Assembly: GCF_003116585.1 (NCBI RefSeq) | Contig: NZ_QEHM01000010.1 | Coordinates: forward strand, 172,800 to 236,799 | From: Albibacillus kandeliae | GTDB taxonomy: Bacteria > Pseudomonadota > Alphaproteobacteria > Rhodobacterales > Rhodobacteraceae | Length of the DNA stretch: 64,000 bases | Direction: 5' to 3' | Shown: positions 32,551-40,761 of the stretch, one piece after another | How the letters are laid out: every line of letters starts with the position of its first letter | How positions within the stretch are numbered: the stretch's first letter is position 1 | Notes under the pieces: generated by a model | Seen by the model: the letters and a program-made list of their open reading frames with translations, nothing else | The model's database searches: none | Told to the model about the DNA's origin: nothing | Made by a program: the position numbers and the translations under genes

Positions 32551-32686
32551 GGCTCTTCTGCTTCAAGTCAAAAATTACTCTGCAACCTATTCTTGTTTAT
32601 GCTTGTACGTAAGTCAATTATGTTTATTCTGTTCATGAAAATCTTGTCAGTACACACCCTGGAACACCCAAGAACGGAATGCGATA
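32551..32686. promoter_or_regulatory. Divergent promoter region upstream of motA
   Basis: An AT-rich stretch with two CAAGAA motifs: CAAGAATAGGTTG on the minus strand at 32583-32595, 33 bases before the leftward gene and nearly identical to the copy before fliF; and CAAGAACGGAAT on the plus strand at 32669-32680, overlapping the ribosome site of motA. Promoter function is inferred. Confidence 0.5.
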
Positions 32687-33553
32687 ATGACTCTGATCAT
32701 CGGCCTGGCCCTTGTTTTCGGTCTCGTCTTCGGCGGGTTCATGCTCTCGGGCGGCAAGCTCGACATCGTGCTGCACGCCCTGCCATTCGAAGGCATGATG
32801 ATCGTTGGCGCAGCCGTAGGCGCCTTTGTGATCGCCAACTCTTTCGCCGTGGTGAAGAGCAGCATGGGCGGCATCCTCAAGGTCATCAAAGGGCCGAAGT
32901 GGAAGGCCCGTGACTACGAAGACCTGCTGAACCTGCTTTACGAATTCGCCCGTATCTACAAGCAGAAGGGTATCCTTGCGCTCGACGAGCACATCGAGAA
33001 GCCGCAGGAGAGCGAGATCTTCAAGCGCTATCCCAAGATCCTCAAGGATCACTTCGCGACCGAACTGATCACCGACAGTTTCCGCATGCTGTCGATGCAG
33101 TTCGACGACCGCTACCAGACCGAGGACGTGATCAACCGCAAGATCAAGAAGCATCACCATGAATCGCTGCATGCGGCGCATGCGATCCAGACCATGGCGG
33201 ACGGTCTGCCGGCGATCGGGATCGTCGCGGCCGTTCTGGGTGTGATCAAGACGATGTCGTCCATCGACCAGCCGCCCGAAGTTCTGGGCGGGATGATCGG
33301 CGGCGCGCTTGTCGGGACGTTTCTTGGCGTGTTTCTGGCCTACTGCATGGTGCAGCCGGTTTCGGGTCGGCTGAAGCAGATCGAGGACGAGGACGCGGCC
33401 TTCTACCACGTGATCCGGGACGTGTTCGTTGCCATCGTCGCGAACTATCCTCCGAACATCTGCATCGAGATGGGCCGCGGCAACATCCCCACGCGGATGC
33501 AGCCCGACTTCTACAAGGTTGAGGCGGGGCAGAAGGAGCTGGCGCCGCTATGA
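32687..33553 (+). CDS. motA: Flagellar stator protein MotA
   Basis: MotA is the four-helix stator channel subunit. The 288-residue product has membrane segments at about 1-20, 33-50, 170-190 and 198-220, with the conserved LPAIGIVAAVLGVIKTM and IGGALVGTFLGVFLAYCMVQ and the cytoplasmic loop that contacts FliG (LLNLLYEFARIYKQKGILAL). Length and motifs fit the family. It starts a rightward operon with a small secreted protein and a FliJ-like gene. motB lies 6.3 kb away. Confidence 0.95.
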   Translation: MTLIIGLALVFGLVFGGFMLSGGKLDIVLHALPFEGMMIVGAAVGAFVIANSFAVVKSSMGGILKVIKGPKWKARDYEDLLNLLYEFARIYKQKGILALDEHIEKPQESEIFKRYPKILKDHFATELITDSFRMLSMQFDDRYQTEDVINRKIKKHHHESLHAAHAIQTMADGLPAIGIVAAVLGVIKTMSSIDQPPEVLGGMIGGALVGTFLGVFLAYCMVQPVSGRLKQIEDEDAAFYHVIRDVFVAIVANYPPNICIEMGRGNIPTRMQPDFYKVEAGQKELAPL

Positions 33554-33837
33554 TCCGGCTGTTTTGCCTGTTGGCCCTGCTGATCGCCCCGGCCGTGCCG
33601 GGTTTCGCGGCTGGCGCCCCGAAGCCCGCCGAGGAGCCGTCGGCGTCCGAAGATCAGGACGCCTCGGCTCCGCCGGAGTTCACCATGCCGGTCTGGCATG
33701 CGACCATGCCGACCGCGCGCAACAGCTTTCCCGATGACATCATGACCCGGATGCGCGATGCGCTGCTGGCCAAGACGGGGCAGGCAGCGGAGGAGAGCCC
33801 GGAAGAGGCGGCCCCGGACGTCTCGGCGGGGCATTAG
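33550..33837 (+). CDS. Small secreted protein of unknown function
   Basis: A 95-residue protein overlapping motA by 4 bases (ATGA). It has a clear signal peptide (MIRLFCLLALLIAPAVPGFA), a Pro/Glu/Ser-rich acidic region (residues 22-45) and a short segment FTMPVWHATMPTARNSFPDD. It is not similar to anything I recognise. Coupled translation with motA suggests a periplasmic accessory for the stator, which is inference. Coding is supported by overlap, signal peptide and ordinary codon use. Confidence 0.6.
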   Translation: MIRLFCLLALLIAPAVPGFAAGAPKPAEEPSASEDQDASAPPEFTMPVWHATMPTARNSFPDDIMTRMRDALLAKTGQAAEESPEEAAPDVSAGH

Positions 33838-33843
33838 GCGACG

Positions 33844-34284
33844 ATGCAGGCCGGTCGGATCCGGGCGCTTGAGCTGATGGAAAAGCTGAAGCGGCAGGCC
33901 ATCGAGAGCGATGCGCAGGAACTGAACGATCTGCGGGCCGAGGCGCTGCGGCTGGACCAGCGGCGCGAACGCCTGGAGCGGGAGATGACCGAGGGGGCGC
34001 AGACGGACGATCCGGCGATGCGGACCTACCTTGGCGACTACCTGCGATCCATGCGCTCGGAGATCGCGCGGGTGGAGCGCGACCGCAAGCGCATCGAGCC
34101 GGGGCTGAACAGGCTGGAGCAGCGTGTCGCGACGGCCTTTCGCGAAATGAAGACCTATGAATCGGTGCGCGTGGCAGGAATGGCGCTGGCGAAGGACGAG
34201 GCCCAGCGGGCCGAGGATGCGGCGGAGGCCGAGATGGCGGTGATGCGCTGGTGGCGCGCGCGGCAGGGGGCCGGCAGAACTTGA
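33844..34284 (+). CDS. FliJ-like coiled-coil protein
   Basis: A 146-residue, almost entirely helical, highly charged protein (LNDLRAEALRLDQRRERLER, IARVERDRKRIEPGLNRLEQ, YESVRVAGMALAKDEAQRAE). Length and coiled-coil character fit FliJ, the stalk-like export protein that couples FliI to FlhA. It is in an operon with motA and the small secreted protein. FliJ has almost no sequence signature and fliI is not adjacent, so another coiled-coil flagellar protein is possible. Confidence 0.5.
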   Translation: MQAGRIRALELMEKLKRQAIESDAQELNDLRAEALRLDQRRERLEREMTEGAQTDDPAMRTYLGDYLRSMRSEIARVERDRKRIEPGLNRLEQRVATAFREMKTYESVRVAGMALAKDEAQRAEDAAEAEMAVMRWWRARQGAGRT

Positions 34285-34319
34285 AGTGCGCCCATTGGGT
34301 GTGTATCTTGAATGCACAC
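34281..34319 (+). promoter_or_regulatory. ccdAB promoter with overlapping inverted-repeat operator
   Basis: TTGAAG (34281-34286), a 17-base spacer and TATCTT (34304-34309) form a promoter starting at the stop codon of the previous gene. GTGTGTAT (34299-34306) and ATGCACAC (34312-34319) form a 7-of-8 inverted repeat covering the -10, as expected for an autoregulated toxin-antitoxin operon. Confidence 0.6.
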
Positions 34320-34336
34320 TCTGATGGAGCAAATGC

Positions 34337-34582
34337 ATGTCCGCCACTGTCTCTGCCAAGCGCCGCACGAATGTGACCATCGACAGCGATGTCCTCGACG
34401 CGGCGCGCGAGCTTGGGCTCAACGTGTCGGCGATCAGCGAGGCGGCCCTCGCTGAATCGGTGCGCGAGGCCCGTGCGCGGGCATGGGCTGCAGAGAACCG
34501 CGAGGCAATCAGCCAGCGCCGCGCCTGGGTCGACCGGAACGGGATGCCCCTGGCGCGATGGCAGGTGTGGACGCCCGAGTAA
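34337..34582 (+). CDS. ccdA: Type II antitoxin CcdA
   Basis: CcdA binds and neutralises CcdB and, with it, represses the operon. The 81-residue product has an N-terminal ribbon-helix-helix type region (KRRTNVTIDSDVLDAARELG, LNVSAISEAALAESV) and a C-terminal tail with the CcdA pattern WAAENREAISQRRAWVDRNG. Its stop overlaps the ccdB start (TAATG). Located on the chromosome between the motility island and a sugar locus. Confidence 0.92.
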   Translation: MSATVSAKRRTNVTIDSDVLDAARELGLNVSAISEAALAESVREARARAWAAENREAISQRRAWVDRNGMPLARWQVWTPE

Positions 34583-34878
34583 TGGCGCAGTTTCATGTAT
34601 ATCGCCTGCCGGACGGGACGCTGGTGCTCGACCTGCAGTCCGACCTGATACGTACCGGGACGAGGGTGGTGGCGCCCCTGTTGCCCGTGACCGAGGATCT
34701 GAGGCCAATCACGCGGTTGGAGCCGGTGTTTCACATCGAAGGCGAGCCGATGGCGCTGCACACGGGCGAGATGGCGGCGATCCCCGAGCGGCTGGTGTCG
34801 TCCGGCCCGGTCATGGACCTGACGAGCGAGGACTACACCATCCGGCGCGCGCTGGATCTGGTCTTCGTGGGGTTCTAG
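34582..34878 (+). CDS. ccdB: Type II toxin CcdB (altered C-terminus)
   Basis: CcdB poisons DNA gyrase in plasmid F. The 98-residue product has the family start (AQFHVYRLPDGTLVLDLQSD, LIRTGTRVVAPLLP) and end (IRRALDLVFVGF). In F-CcdB the last residues are WGI, where the Trp and Gly are needed for gyrase poisoning; here the Trp position is Val and the last residue Phe. The rest of the fold looks intact. The start ATG overlaps the ccdA stop by one base. Whether it still poisons gyrase is open. Confidence 0.92.
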   Translation: MAQFHVYRLPDGTLVLDLQSDLIRTGTRVVAPLLPVTEDLRPITRLEPVFHIEGEPMALHTGEMAAIPERLVSSGPVMDLTSEDYTIRRALDLVFVGF

Positions 34879-34882
34879 GGCG

Positions 34883-35896
34883 CTACTTCGCTGCCGGTGG
34901 CGGGCCGGAGCTGCCACGGGTAATGAATTCCACCTCGATCACCTCGGACGGGCCGTCGATCCGGCCTTCGGCGATCATGTCCAGCAGCAGTTCGGCCGCG
35001 CGCACGCCGATCTGCGTGCGCGGCTGGCGGATGGTGGTCAGGCCCGGGCTGAGATGCTGGGAGATCTCGATGTTGTCGAAGCCGACCACCGAGACGTCCT
35101 GCGGCACCTGTACGCCACGGCGTTGCACCTGACCCATGAAGCCTGTCGCCATCTCGTCCGAGGAGAGGAACAGCGCCGTCGGCTTGTCCTGCATAGCCAG
35201 CCAGGCGCGGCCGGCCGAGGCGCCGGAATCCATGCTGAAGTCGCCCTCGATGATCCAGTCGTCGCGCATCGGCAGGCCAAGCTGGGACAGCGCGCTGCGG
35301 AATCCTTCGAGCCGGGTTTCGGTCAGGACGTTGCCGCGCGGGCCGGTGACATGGCCGATGTGGCGGTGGCCGAGCTTGGCAAGGTGGCCGACCGCAAGCG
35401 CGGCGCCGCGCTGGTTCTCGACACGGACGGAGGGCAGGGCGCTGCCCATCCACTCGCAGGCCAGCACGACAGGGGGGCGGGCCGGGGTTCTGAGCGCCTC
35501 GGGGGACAGGGTCCCGTCGAGCAGGATCAGCCCGTCGGCCTGGCCCGAGGTCAGGTAGTGCTGGAGCCGTTCTTCGGGGTCGGGGCCGAACTGGGTGTCG
35601 GCGATGAGCATGCCGTATTGCGCCGGGGTCAGCACTGACGAGAGCCCCGCGAGGATCTGCGAGAAGAAGGGGTTTGCGATGTTCGGAAGCAGGATGATCA
35701 CCGACCCGGTGCGCTGCCGCCGCAGGTTCGACGCGGTGGCATTCACGCGGTATCCGGTCTCGGCAACGGCGGTCAAAACGGCCTCGCGAGTCGCCTTTGC
35801 GACCACCGAAGGCTTGGACAGGGTACGGCTGACCGTGGCGGTCGACACCCCCGCGCTGCGGGCAACATCCTGAATCGTTGCGATTTTCCGGTCCAT
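34883..35896 (-). CDS. LacI family transcriptional regulator
   Basis: A 337-residue LacI-type repressor: N-terminal helix-turn-helix (ATIQDVARSAGVSTATVSRT) and hinge, then a sugar-binding domain (VIILLPNIANPFFSQILAGL, VGHLAKLGHRHIGHVTGP, SVVGFDNIEISQHLSPGL). It is divergent from the sugar isomerase/dehydrogenase/ABC operon; two LacI-type operators lie in the space between, so it most likely controls that operon and itself. The ligand is not known. It converges on ccdB with only 4 bases between stops. Confidence 0.92.
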   Translation of the reverse strand: MDRKIATIQDVARSAGVSTATVSRTLSKPSVVAKATREAVLTAVAETGYRVNATASNLRRQRTGSVIILLPNIANPFFSQILAGLSSVLTPAQYGMLIADTQFGPDPEERLQHYLTSGQADGLILLDGTLSPEALRTPARPPVVLACEWMGSALPSVRVENQRGAALAVGHLAKLGHRHIGHVTGPRGNVLTETRLEGFRSALSQLGLPMRDDWIIEGDFSMDSGASAGRAWLAMQDKPTALFLSSDEMATGFMGQVQRRGVQVPQDVSVVGFDNIEISQHLSPGLTTIRQPRTQIGVRAAELLLDMIAEGRIDGPSEVIEVEFITRGSSGPPPAAK

Positions 35897-35940
35897 CGAA
35901 CTCCCTTTCAGGGGCTTAGATTGGACTGAAAATTAACTCT

Positions 35941-35954
35941 TGTAAACGATTGCA
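35941..35954. promoter_or_regulatory. LacI-family operator 1
   Basis: TGTAAACGATTGCA is a near-palindrome with the central CG and TG/CA ends typical of LacI-family sites. It is 45 bases before the LacI start. Confidence 0.75.
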
Positions 35955-35972
35955 CTCTTTGTCAGGCTCACA

Positions 35973-35986
35973 TGCAAACGATTACA
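35973..35986. promoter_or_regulatory. LacI-family operator 2
   Basis: TGCAAACGATTACA is the second site, with its centre exactly 32 bases (about three helical turns) from operator 1. The two are inverted versions of the same half sites, suiting cooperative binding on one DNA face. An ATG within it (35972) is therefore unlikely to be a translation start. Confidence 0.75.
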
Positions 35987-36025
35987 TACGCGACGAGAGG
36001 AGAAGTCGCGCATGGGAGGATGCAC

Positions 36026-37084
36026 GTGAAGACGATCAAGGGCCCTGCGCTGTTCCTGGCGCAGTTCGCAGGCGACGACGCTCCCTTCGACAGCTGGGGC
36101 GGCATTACCCGCTGGGCGGCGGATTGCGGCTATGCCGGGGTGCAGGTTCCGAGCTGGGACAAGCGGCTGATCGATCTCGACCAGGCCGCCGAGAGCCGGG
36201 ACTATTGCGAGGAGTGGCTTGGGCAAGCCGAAGAGAACGGGATCACCGTGACAGAGCTGGCCTGCCATCTTCAGGGCCAGCTTGTTGCCGTGCATCCCGC
36301 CTATGACGTCGCCTTCGACGGGTTCGCGGATGCCTCGGTGCATGGCGATCCGGCGGCGCGGCAGGCCTGGGCGGTAGAACAGGTGAAAAAGGCCATCCGT
36401 GCCTCGGCCAACCTTGGGCTGACCGCGCTTCCGACCTTTTCGGGCGCGCTGGCCTGGCCCTACATCTACCCATGGCCGCAGCGCCCGGCAGGGCTGGTCG
36501 AGATGGCCTTTGACGAATTGGCGAAACGCTGGCGTCCGCTGCTGGACCTCGCGGATGAGCACGGGGTTAACCTCTGCTACGAGATCCACCCGGGCGAGGA
36601 CCTGCACGATGGGGCAAGCTTCGAGATGTTCCTCGAGCGGGTGAACGACCATCCTCGCGCGATGATGCTCTACGATCCGAGCCACTACGTTCTGCAGTGC
36701 CTCGACTACCTCGATCATCTGGACATCTACGCCGAACGGATCGGGGCGTTTCACGTCAAGGACGCCGAGTTCAATCCGACCGGGCGGCAGGGCGTCTATG
36801 GCGGCTACCAGAGCTGGGTGAACCGGGCAGGGCGGTTCCGCTCGCTTGGGGACGGGCAGGTGGATTTCGGCGCGGTGTTCTCCAAGTTCGCGGCGATGGA
36901 TTTCGACGGCTGGGCGGTGGTCGAATGGGAATGTGCGCTGAAGCATCCTGAGGATGGCGCGCGCGAGGGCGCGCAGTTCGTCAAGGACCACATCATCCGG
37001 GTCACGCCGCATGCCTTTGACGATTTCGCCAACGCGGGGACCGACGAGGCCGCGAACCGCAGAATGCTGGGGCTCGAGCGATGA
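36026..37084 (+). CDS. Sugar phosphate isomerase/epimerase family protein
   Basis: A 352-residue TIM-barrel protein of the AP-endonuclease-2/xylose-isomerase-like superfamily. Metal ligands of the family are visible in CYEIHPGEDLHD, LYDPSHYVLQ, AFHVKDAEF and VEWECALKHPEDGA. I place the start at the GTG at 36026 (product begins MKTIKGPALFLAQF): GGAGG lies six bases upstream. The ATG at 36020 abuts that site and the ATG at 35972 lies in an operator. It overlaps the Gfo/Idh gene by 4 bases. The substrate is not known; a keto or aldo sugar imported by the ABC system below is inferred. Confidence 0.85.
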   Translation: MKTIKGPALFLAQFAGDDAPFDSWGGITRWAADCGYAGVQVPSWDKRLIDLDQAAESRDYCEEWLGQAEENGITVTELACHLQGQLVAVHPAYDVAFDGFADASVHGDPAARQAWAVEQVKKAIRASANLGLTALPTFSGALAWPYIYPWPQRPAGLVEMAFDELAKRWRPLLDLADEHGVNLCYEIHPGEDLHDGASFEMFLERVNDHPRAMMLYDPSHYVLQCLDYLDHLDIYAERIGAFHVKDAEFNPTGRQGVYGGYQSWVNRAGRFRSLGDGQVDFGAVFSKFAAMDFDGWAVVEWECALKHPEDGAREGAQFVKDHIIRVTPHAFDDFANAGTDEAANRRMLGLER

Positions 37085-38238
37085 GCCGTTTCGCCGGACG
37101 CACGGGACCGATCCGGCTGGGGATGGTCGGCGGGGGACAGGGGGCCATGATCGGCTCGGTCCATCGCATCGCTGCGCGTCTGGACGGGCAATTCGAACTG
37201 GTGGCGGGTGCGCTGTCCTCGACAGAGGACAAGGCGCGGGCCTCGGCGGCCGAGGTCGGGCTTGCGGCAGACCGGACCTATACCGACTACGTGGAGATGG
37301 CCAAGCGCGAGGCGCGGCTGAAAGACGGGATCGAGGCGGTGTCGGTCGTGGTGCCCAACCACATGCATTTGCCGGTCGCACGCGAGTTCCTGAAGCGCGG
37401 GATCCACGTGATCTGCGACAAGCCGCTGACCGGAACGCTGCCGGATGCGAAGAAGCTGCAGGCCGCGGCCGAGAAATCGCAGGCGCTGTTCGTGCTGACC
37501 CACAACTACACGGGCTACCCCTTGGTGCGCGAAGCGCGGTCGCGGGTTCAGCGCGGGGATCTCGGCGAGATCCGGCTGGTTCAGGTCGAGTATGCGCAGG
37601 ACTGGCTGGCCGAGGTGCCGGAGCCGGACAACAAGCAGGCGGCATGGCGCACCGACCCGGAGCGTAGTGGTGCCGGGGGCGCCACCGGGGACATCGGGAC
37701 ACATGCCTGGAACCTGCTGCGCCATGTCACCGGGCTGGAGCCCGAAGCCATCGCAGCCGATCTGCAAAGCTTTGTTCCCGGGCGATTGCTGGACGACAAC
37801 GCCCACGTGATGCTGCGCTTCAAGGGCGGCGCGCGCGGTACGCTCTGGTGCAGCCAGGTCGCGGCGGGCGAGGAGAACGGTCTGCGGCTGCGGGTCTATG
37901 GAACCAAGGCCGGGCTGGAATGGCGGCAGGAAAACCCCAATGAACTGCGGGTGACTCCGTTGGGCGGGTCGACACAGATCGTGACGCGTGCCTCGGCCGA
38001 TACTGGCCCGGGCTCGCGGGGGATGACACGGATCCCGCCGGGGCATCCCGAGGGGTTTTTCGAAGCCTTTGCAAATATCTACGGTGCAGCGGCCGAGGCC
38101 ATCCGGGCCGCGCGGAACGGCGATGGCCTGCCGGAGGGCATGTTGTTCCCGACGGTGGCCGACGGGGTTGAAGGTGTCGCCTTTGTCGATGCCTGCGTCC
38201 GCTCCTCGCGGCGCAACGCCGCGTGGGTGTCGTTTTGA
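37081..38238 (+). CDS. Gfo/Idh/MocA family sugar oxidoreductase
   Basis: A 385-residue NAD(P)-dependent dehydrogenase. The Rossmann motif GMVGGGQGAMIGSVHR is at the start, followed by VSVVVPNHMHLPVAREFLKR and the catalytic-site motif HVICDKPLTGTL (the EKP-like Lys). The C-terminal GFO domain includes GDIGTHAWNLLRHVTG. It is coupled to the isomerase by a 4-base overlap. The pairing of an isomerase and a Gfo/Idh enzyme next to a CUT2 ABC transporter is common in sugar and cyclitol catabolism; the sugar cannot be read from sequence. Confidence 0.9.
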   Translation: MSRFAGRTGPIRLGMVGGGQGAMIGSVHRIAARLDGQFELVAGALSSTEDKARASAAEVGLAADRTYTDYVEMAKREARLKDGIEAVSVVVPNHMHLPVAREFLKRGIHVICDKPLTGTLPDAKKLQAAAEKSQALFVLTHNYTGYPLVREARSRVQRGDLGEIRLVQVEYAQDWLAEVPEPDNKQAAWRTDPERSGAGGATGDIGTHAWNLLRHVTGLEPEAIAADLQSFVPGRLLDDNAHVMLRFKGGARGTLWCSQVAAGEENGLRLRVYGTKAGLEWRQENPNELRVTPLGGSTQIVTRASADTGPGSRGMTRIPPGHPEGFFEAFANIYGAAAEAIRAARNGDGLPEGMLFPTVADGVEGVAFVDACVRSSRRNAAWVSF

Positions 38239-39734
38239 CCGCCGTGCTTGAAGCCCGTGGGGTAACCCGCCGCTTTGGCCCCATCGAGGTGCTGCACGGG
38301 ATCGACTTTGCGCTGGTGCCCGGCGAAGTGCATGCGCTGATCGGTGAGAATGGCGCCGGCAAGTCGACGATGATGAAGATCCTCGGCGGCTACCTGTCGC
38401 CCTCGACGGGCGAGCTGCTGCTTGACGGGCAATCGGTGAGCTTTGCCGATCAGCGTGCGGCGGAGGATGCCGGGATCCTGATGATCCATCAGGAATTCAA
38501 CCTCGCTCTGCAGCTAACGGTTGAAGAGAACCTGTTCCTTGGCCGCGAGAAGCGGCGCGGTCTGTTCCTCGATCAGAAGGCGATGCGCGCGGAGGCGCGG
38601 GAGCTGCTGGCGCGGCTGGATTGTCATGTCGATCCGCGGGTGCGTATCCGTGACCTTTCGGTCCCGAACCGGCAGATGGTCGAGATCGCCCGTGCGCTGG
38701 GGCGCAAGGCGCGGGTCCTGATCATGGATGAACCGACCGCCGTGCTGACCGGGCGCGAGACGGATGTCTTGCTGAAACAGATCGAACGTCTGCGGGCGCA
38801 GGGCACCGCGATCCTCTACACCTCGCACAAGCTGGACGAGGTCGCGCGGATCGCTGACCGGGTGACGGTTCTGCGCGACGGGACCCATATCACGACGCGC
38901 CCGGCGGCAGGGTTTACCGAGCACGCGATGGCCGAGGCGATGGTCGGGCGCGAACTGTCCGACCTGTTTCCGGCGAAGCCCCGGGCAGGCGATGACGTGG
39001 TTCTGGAGGTCGAGGGGCTGACGGTTCCGGGCCATGTGCGCGACGCGTCGTTCAGGCTCCGGCGTGGCGAGGTGCTGGGTTTCGCCGGGCTGGTGGGGGC
39101 CGGGCGGACCGAACTGATGGAAGGCATCGTCGGGCTTCGGCCTTCGCAGGGGACCGTGCGGGTCAATGGCGCGGAGCTGAGCGGCGGCTCGGTGCTGGAG
39201 GCGCGGCGGGCGGGGCTGGTCTATCTGACCGAGGACCGCAAGGAAAAGGGCCTGTTGCTGGGCAAGTCGCTGACCGAGAACCTGACGCTTCTGGCGCTGG
39301 ACCGCTTCGGGCGGGTGGCGATCGACAAGCGCGCCGAGGACCGGGCATTGACCGACGCCATCGCCGAGTTCGACATTCGCGTGAAGGACAGGGCCATGAC
39401 CGCCGGGAACCTCTCGGGCGGGAACCAGCAGAAGCTGTTGCTGGCCAAGACCATGCTTGCCGAGCCGCAGATCGTCATCATCGACGAGCCGACTCGCGGT
39501 ATCGACATCGGCACCAAGCAACAGATCTACGATTTCATCGCGGCGCTGGCCGCCAAGGGCAAGAGCGTGATCGTCGTTTCCTCTGAGCTGCCTGAAGTGA
39601 TCGGGCTGGCCTCGCGCGTTGTCGTGATGGGGCGCGGCCATATCGCGGGCGAGCTGGAAGGCGAGGCGATCACCGAAGACGCGATCCTGCGCCGCGCCAT
39701 GGGCGTGAGCGAAATGGCCGGAGCACAGGCATGA
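38235..39734 (+). CDS. Sugar ABC transporter ATP-binding protein (RbsA/MglA type)
   Basis: A roughly 499-residue duplicated ATPase of the CUT2 family. The first half has Walker A GENGAGKSTMMKILGG, the signature region NRQMVEIARALGRKARVLIM with DEPTAVLTG. The second half has GLVGAGRTELMEGIVGL and LSGGNQQKLLLAKTM with DEPTRGIDIGTK. The start is probably the TTG at 38235, overlapping the upstream stop as TTGA; a GTG at 38223 would add four residues. It overlaps the permease gene by 4 bases. Confidence 0.92.
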   Translation: MTAVLEARGVTRRFGPIEVLHGIDFALVPGEVHALIGENGAGKSTMMKILGGYLSPSTGELLLDGQSVSFADQRAAEDAGILMIHQEFNLALQLTVEENLFLGREKRRGLFLDQKAMRAEARELLARLDCHVDPRVRIRDLSVPNRQMVEIARALGRKARVLIMDEPTAVLTGRETDVLLKQIERLRAQGTAILYTSHKLDEVARIADRVTVLRDGTHITTRPAAGFTEHAMAEAMVGRELSDLFPAKPRAGDDVVLEVEGLTVPGHVRDASFRLRRGEVLGFAGLVGAGRTELMEGIVGLRPSQGTVRVNGAELSGGSVLEARRAGLVYLTEDRKEKGLLLGKSLTENLTLLALDRFGRVAIDKRAEDRALTDAIAEFDIRVKDRAMTAGNLSGGNQQKLLLAKTMLAEPQIVIIDEPTRGIDIGTKQQIYDFIAALAAKGKSVIVVSSELPEVIGLASRVVVMGRGHIAGELEGEAITEDAILRRAMGVSEMAGAQA

Positions 39735-40738
39735 CCGACACGACCACCCAGACCAACGAAACAGGCGCCCGGCGGCATGGCATTTCGCTGCATGTTCTCG
39801 GCCCGCTGCTGGCCCTGATCGTGCTGATCGTGCTGGGCGCCTCGCTCAACTCGAACTTCCTGAGCTATGGCAACGTGACCAACGTGCTCGCGCGCTCGGC
39901 CTTCATCGGGATCATTGCCGTCGGCATGACCTTTGTCATCACGGCAGGGGGAATCGACCTGTCGGTGGGGTCCATGGCCGCGTTCATCGCGGGGGTGATG
40001 ATCATGGCGATGAACGCCATGATCCCGACCCTCGGCATCGGGGTGCCGCTGGTTCTGGCGGGTATGGCGGTGGCGCTGGTCACCGGGTTGGCCGCCGGGC
40101 TGCTGAACGGGTTCCTGATTGCGAAGGTCGGCATCGAGGCCTTCATCGTCACGCTCGGGTCGATGGGCATCTACCGTTCGCTGACCACCTGGCTGGCGGA
40201 TGGCGGGACGCTCTCGCTGAACTACGATGCGCGCAGCTTCTATCGCCCGGTCTATTACGACGGCATCCTCGGGGTCGCCTGGCCGATCATCGTCTTCGCG
40301 CTCGTCGCGATCCTGGGCGAGCTGGCCATGCGCAAGACGCCGTTTGGCCGGCACTGCGCCGCGCTGGGTGCCAACGAACAGGTCGCCAAGTATTCGGCGG
40401 TCAAGGTCGACCGCGTGCGGATGGCCACCTACGTCCTGCTGGGGATGCTGGTGGGCGTTGCGACGATCATGTACGTCCCGCGCCTCGGTTCCGCTTCCGG
40501 CTCGACCGGGGTGCTCTGGGAGCTGGAGGCCATCGCGGCTGTGATCATCGGGGGCACCGTGCTCAAGGGCGGCTACGGCCGGGTCTGGGGCACCGTTGTG
40601 GGTGTCCTGATCCTGAGCCTCATCGACAATATTCTGAACCTCGCCTCGATCGTCAGCCCCTACCTGAACGGCGCGATCCAAGGCGTGATCGTCATCCTTG
40701 CTGTGGTCTTGCAGCGGGAAGGAAAGCCCGCCGAGTGA
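39731..40738 (+). CDS. Sugar ABC transporter permease (RbsC type)
   Basis: A 335-residue inner-membrane permease of the CUT2 family with about 9-10 membrane segments. The family signature is present: GMTFVITAGGIDLSVGSMAA, GLLNGFLIAKVGIEAFIVTL, and near the end AAVIIGGTVLKGGYGRVWGT. It works with the duplicated ATPase upstream and the binding protein downstream; the gene overlaps the ATPase by 4 bases. Confidence 0.93.
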   Translation: MTDTTTQTNETGARRHGISLHVLGPLLALIVLIVLGASLNSNFLSYGNVTNVLARSAFIGIIAVGMTFVITAGGIDLSVGSMAAFIAGVMIMAMNAMIPTLGIGVPLVLAGMAVALVTGLAAGLLNGFLIAKVGIEAFIVTLGSMGIYRSLTTWLADGGTLSLNYDARSFYRPVYYDGILGVAWPIIVFALVAILGELAMRKTPFGRHCAALGANEQVAKYSAVKVDRVRMATYVLLGMLVGVATIMYVPRLGSASGSTGVLWELEAIAAVIIGGTVLKGGYGRVWGTVVGVLILSLIDNILNLASIVSPYLNGAIQGVIVILAVVLQREGKPAE

Positions 40739-40761
40739 GCGGCAATTTTGGGAGGAAAGAC

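Noticed and set aside
35972..36025. Upstream ATG starts for the isomerase gene
   Set aside because: ATG 35972 lies in an operator, ATG 36020 abuts the GGAGG; GTG 36026 has proper spacing and a family-like N-terminus.
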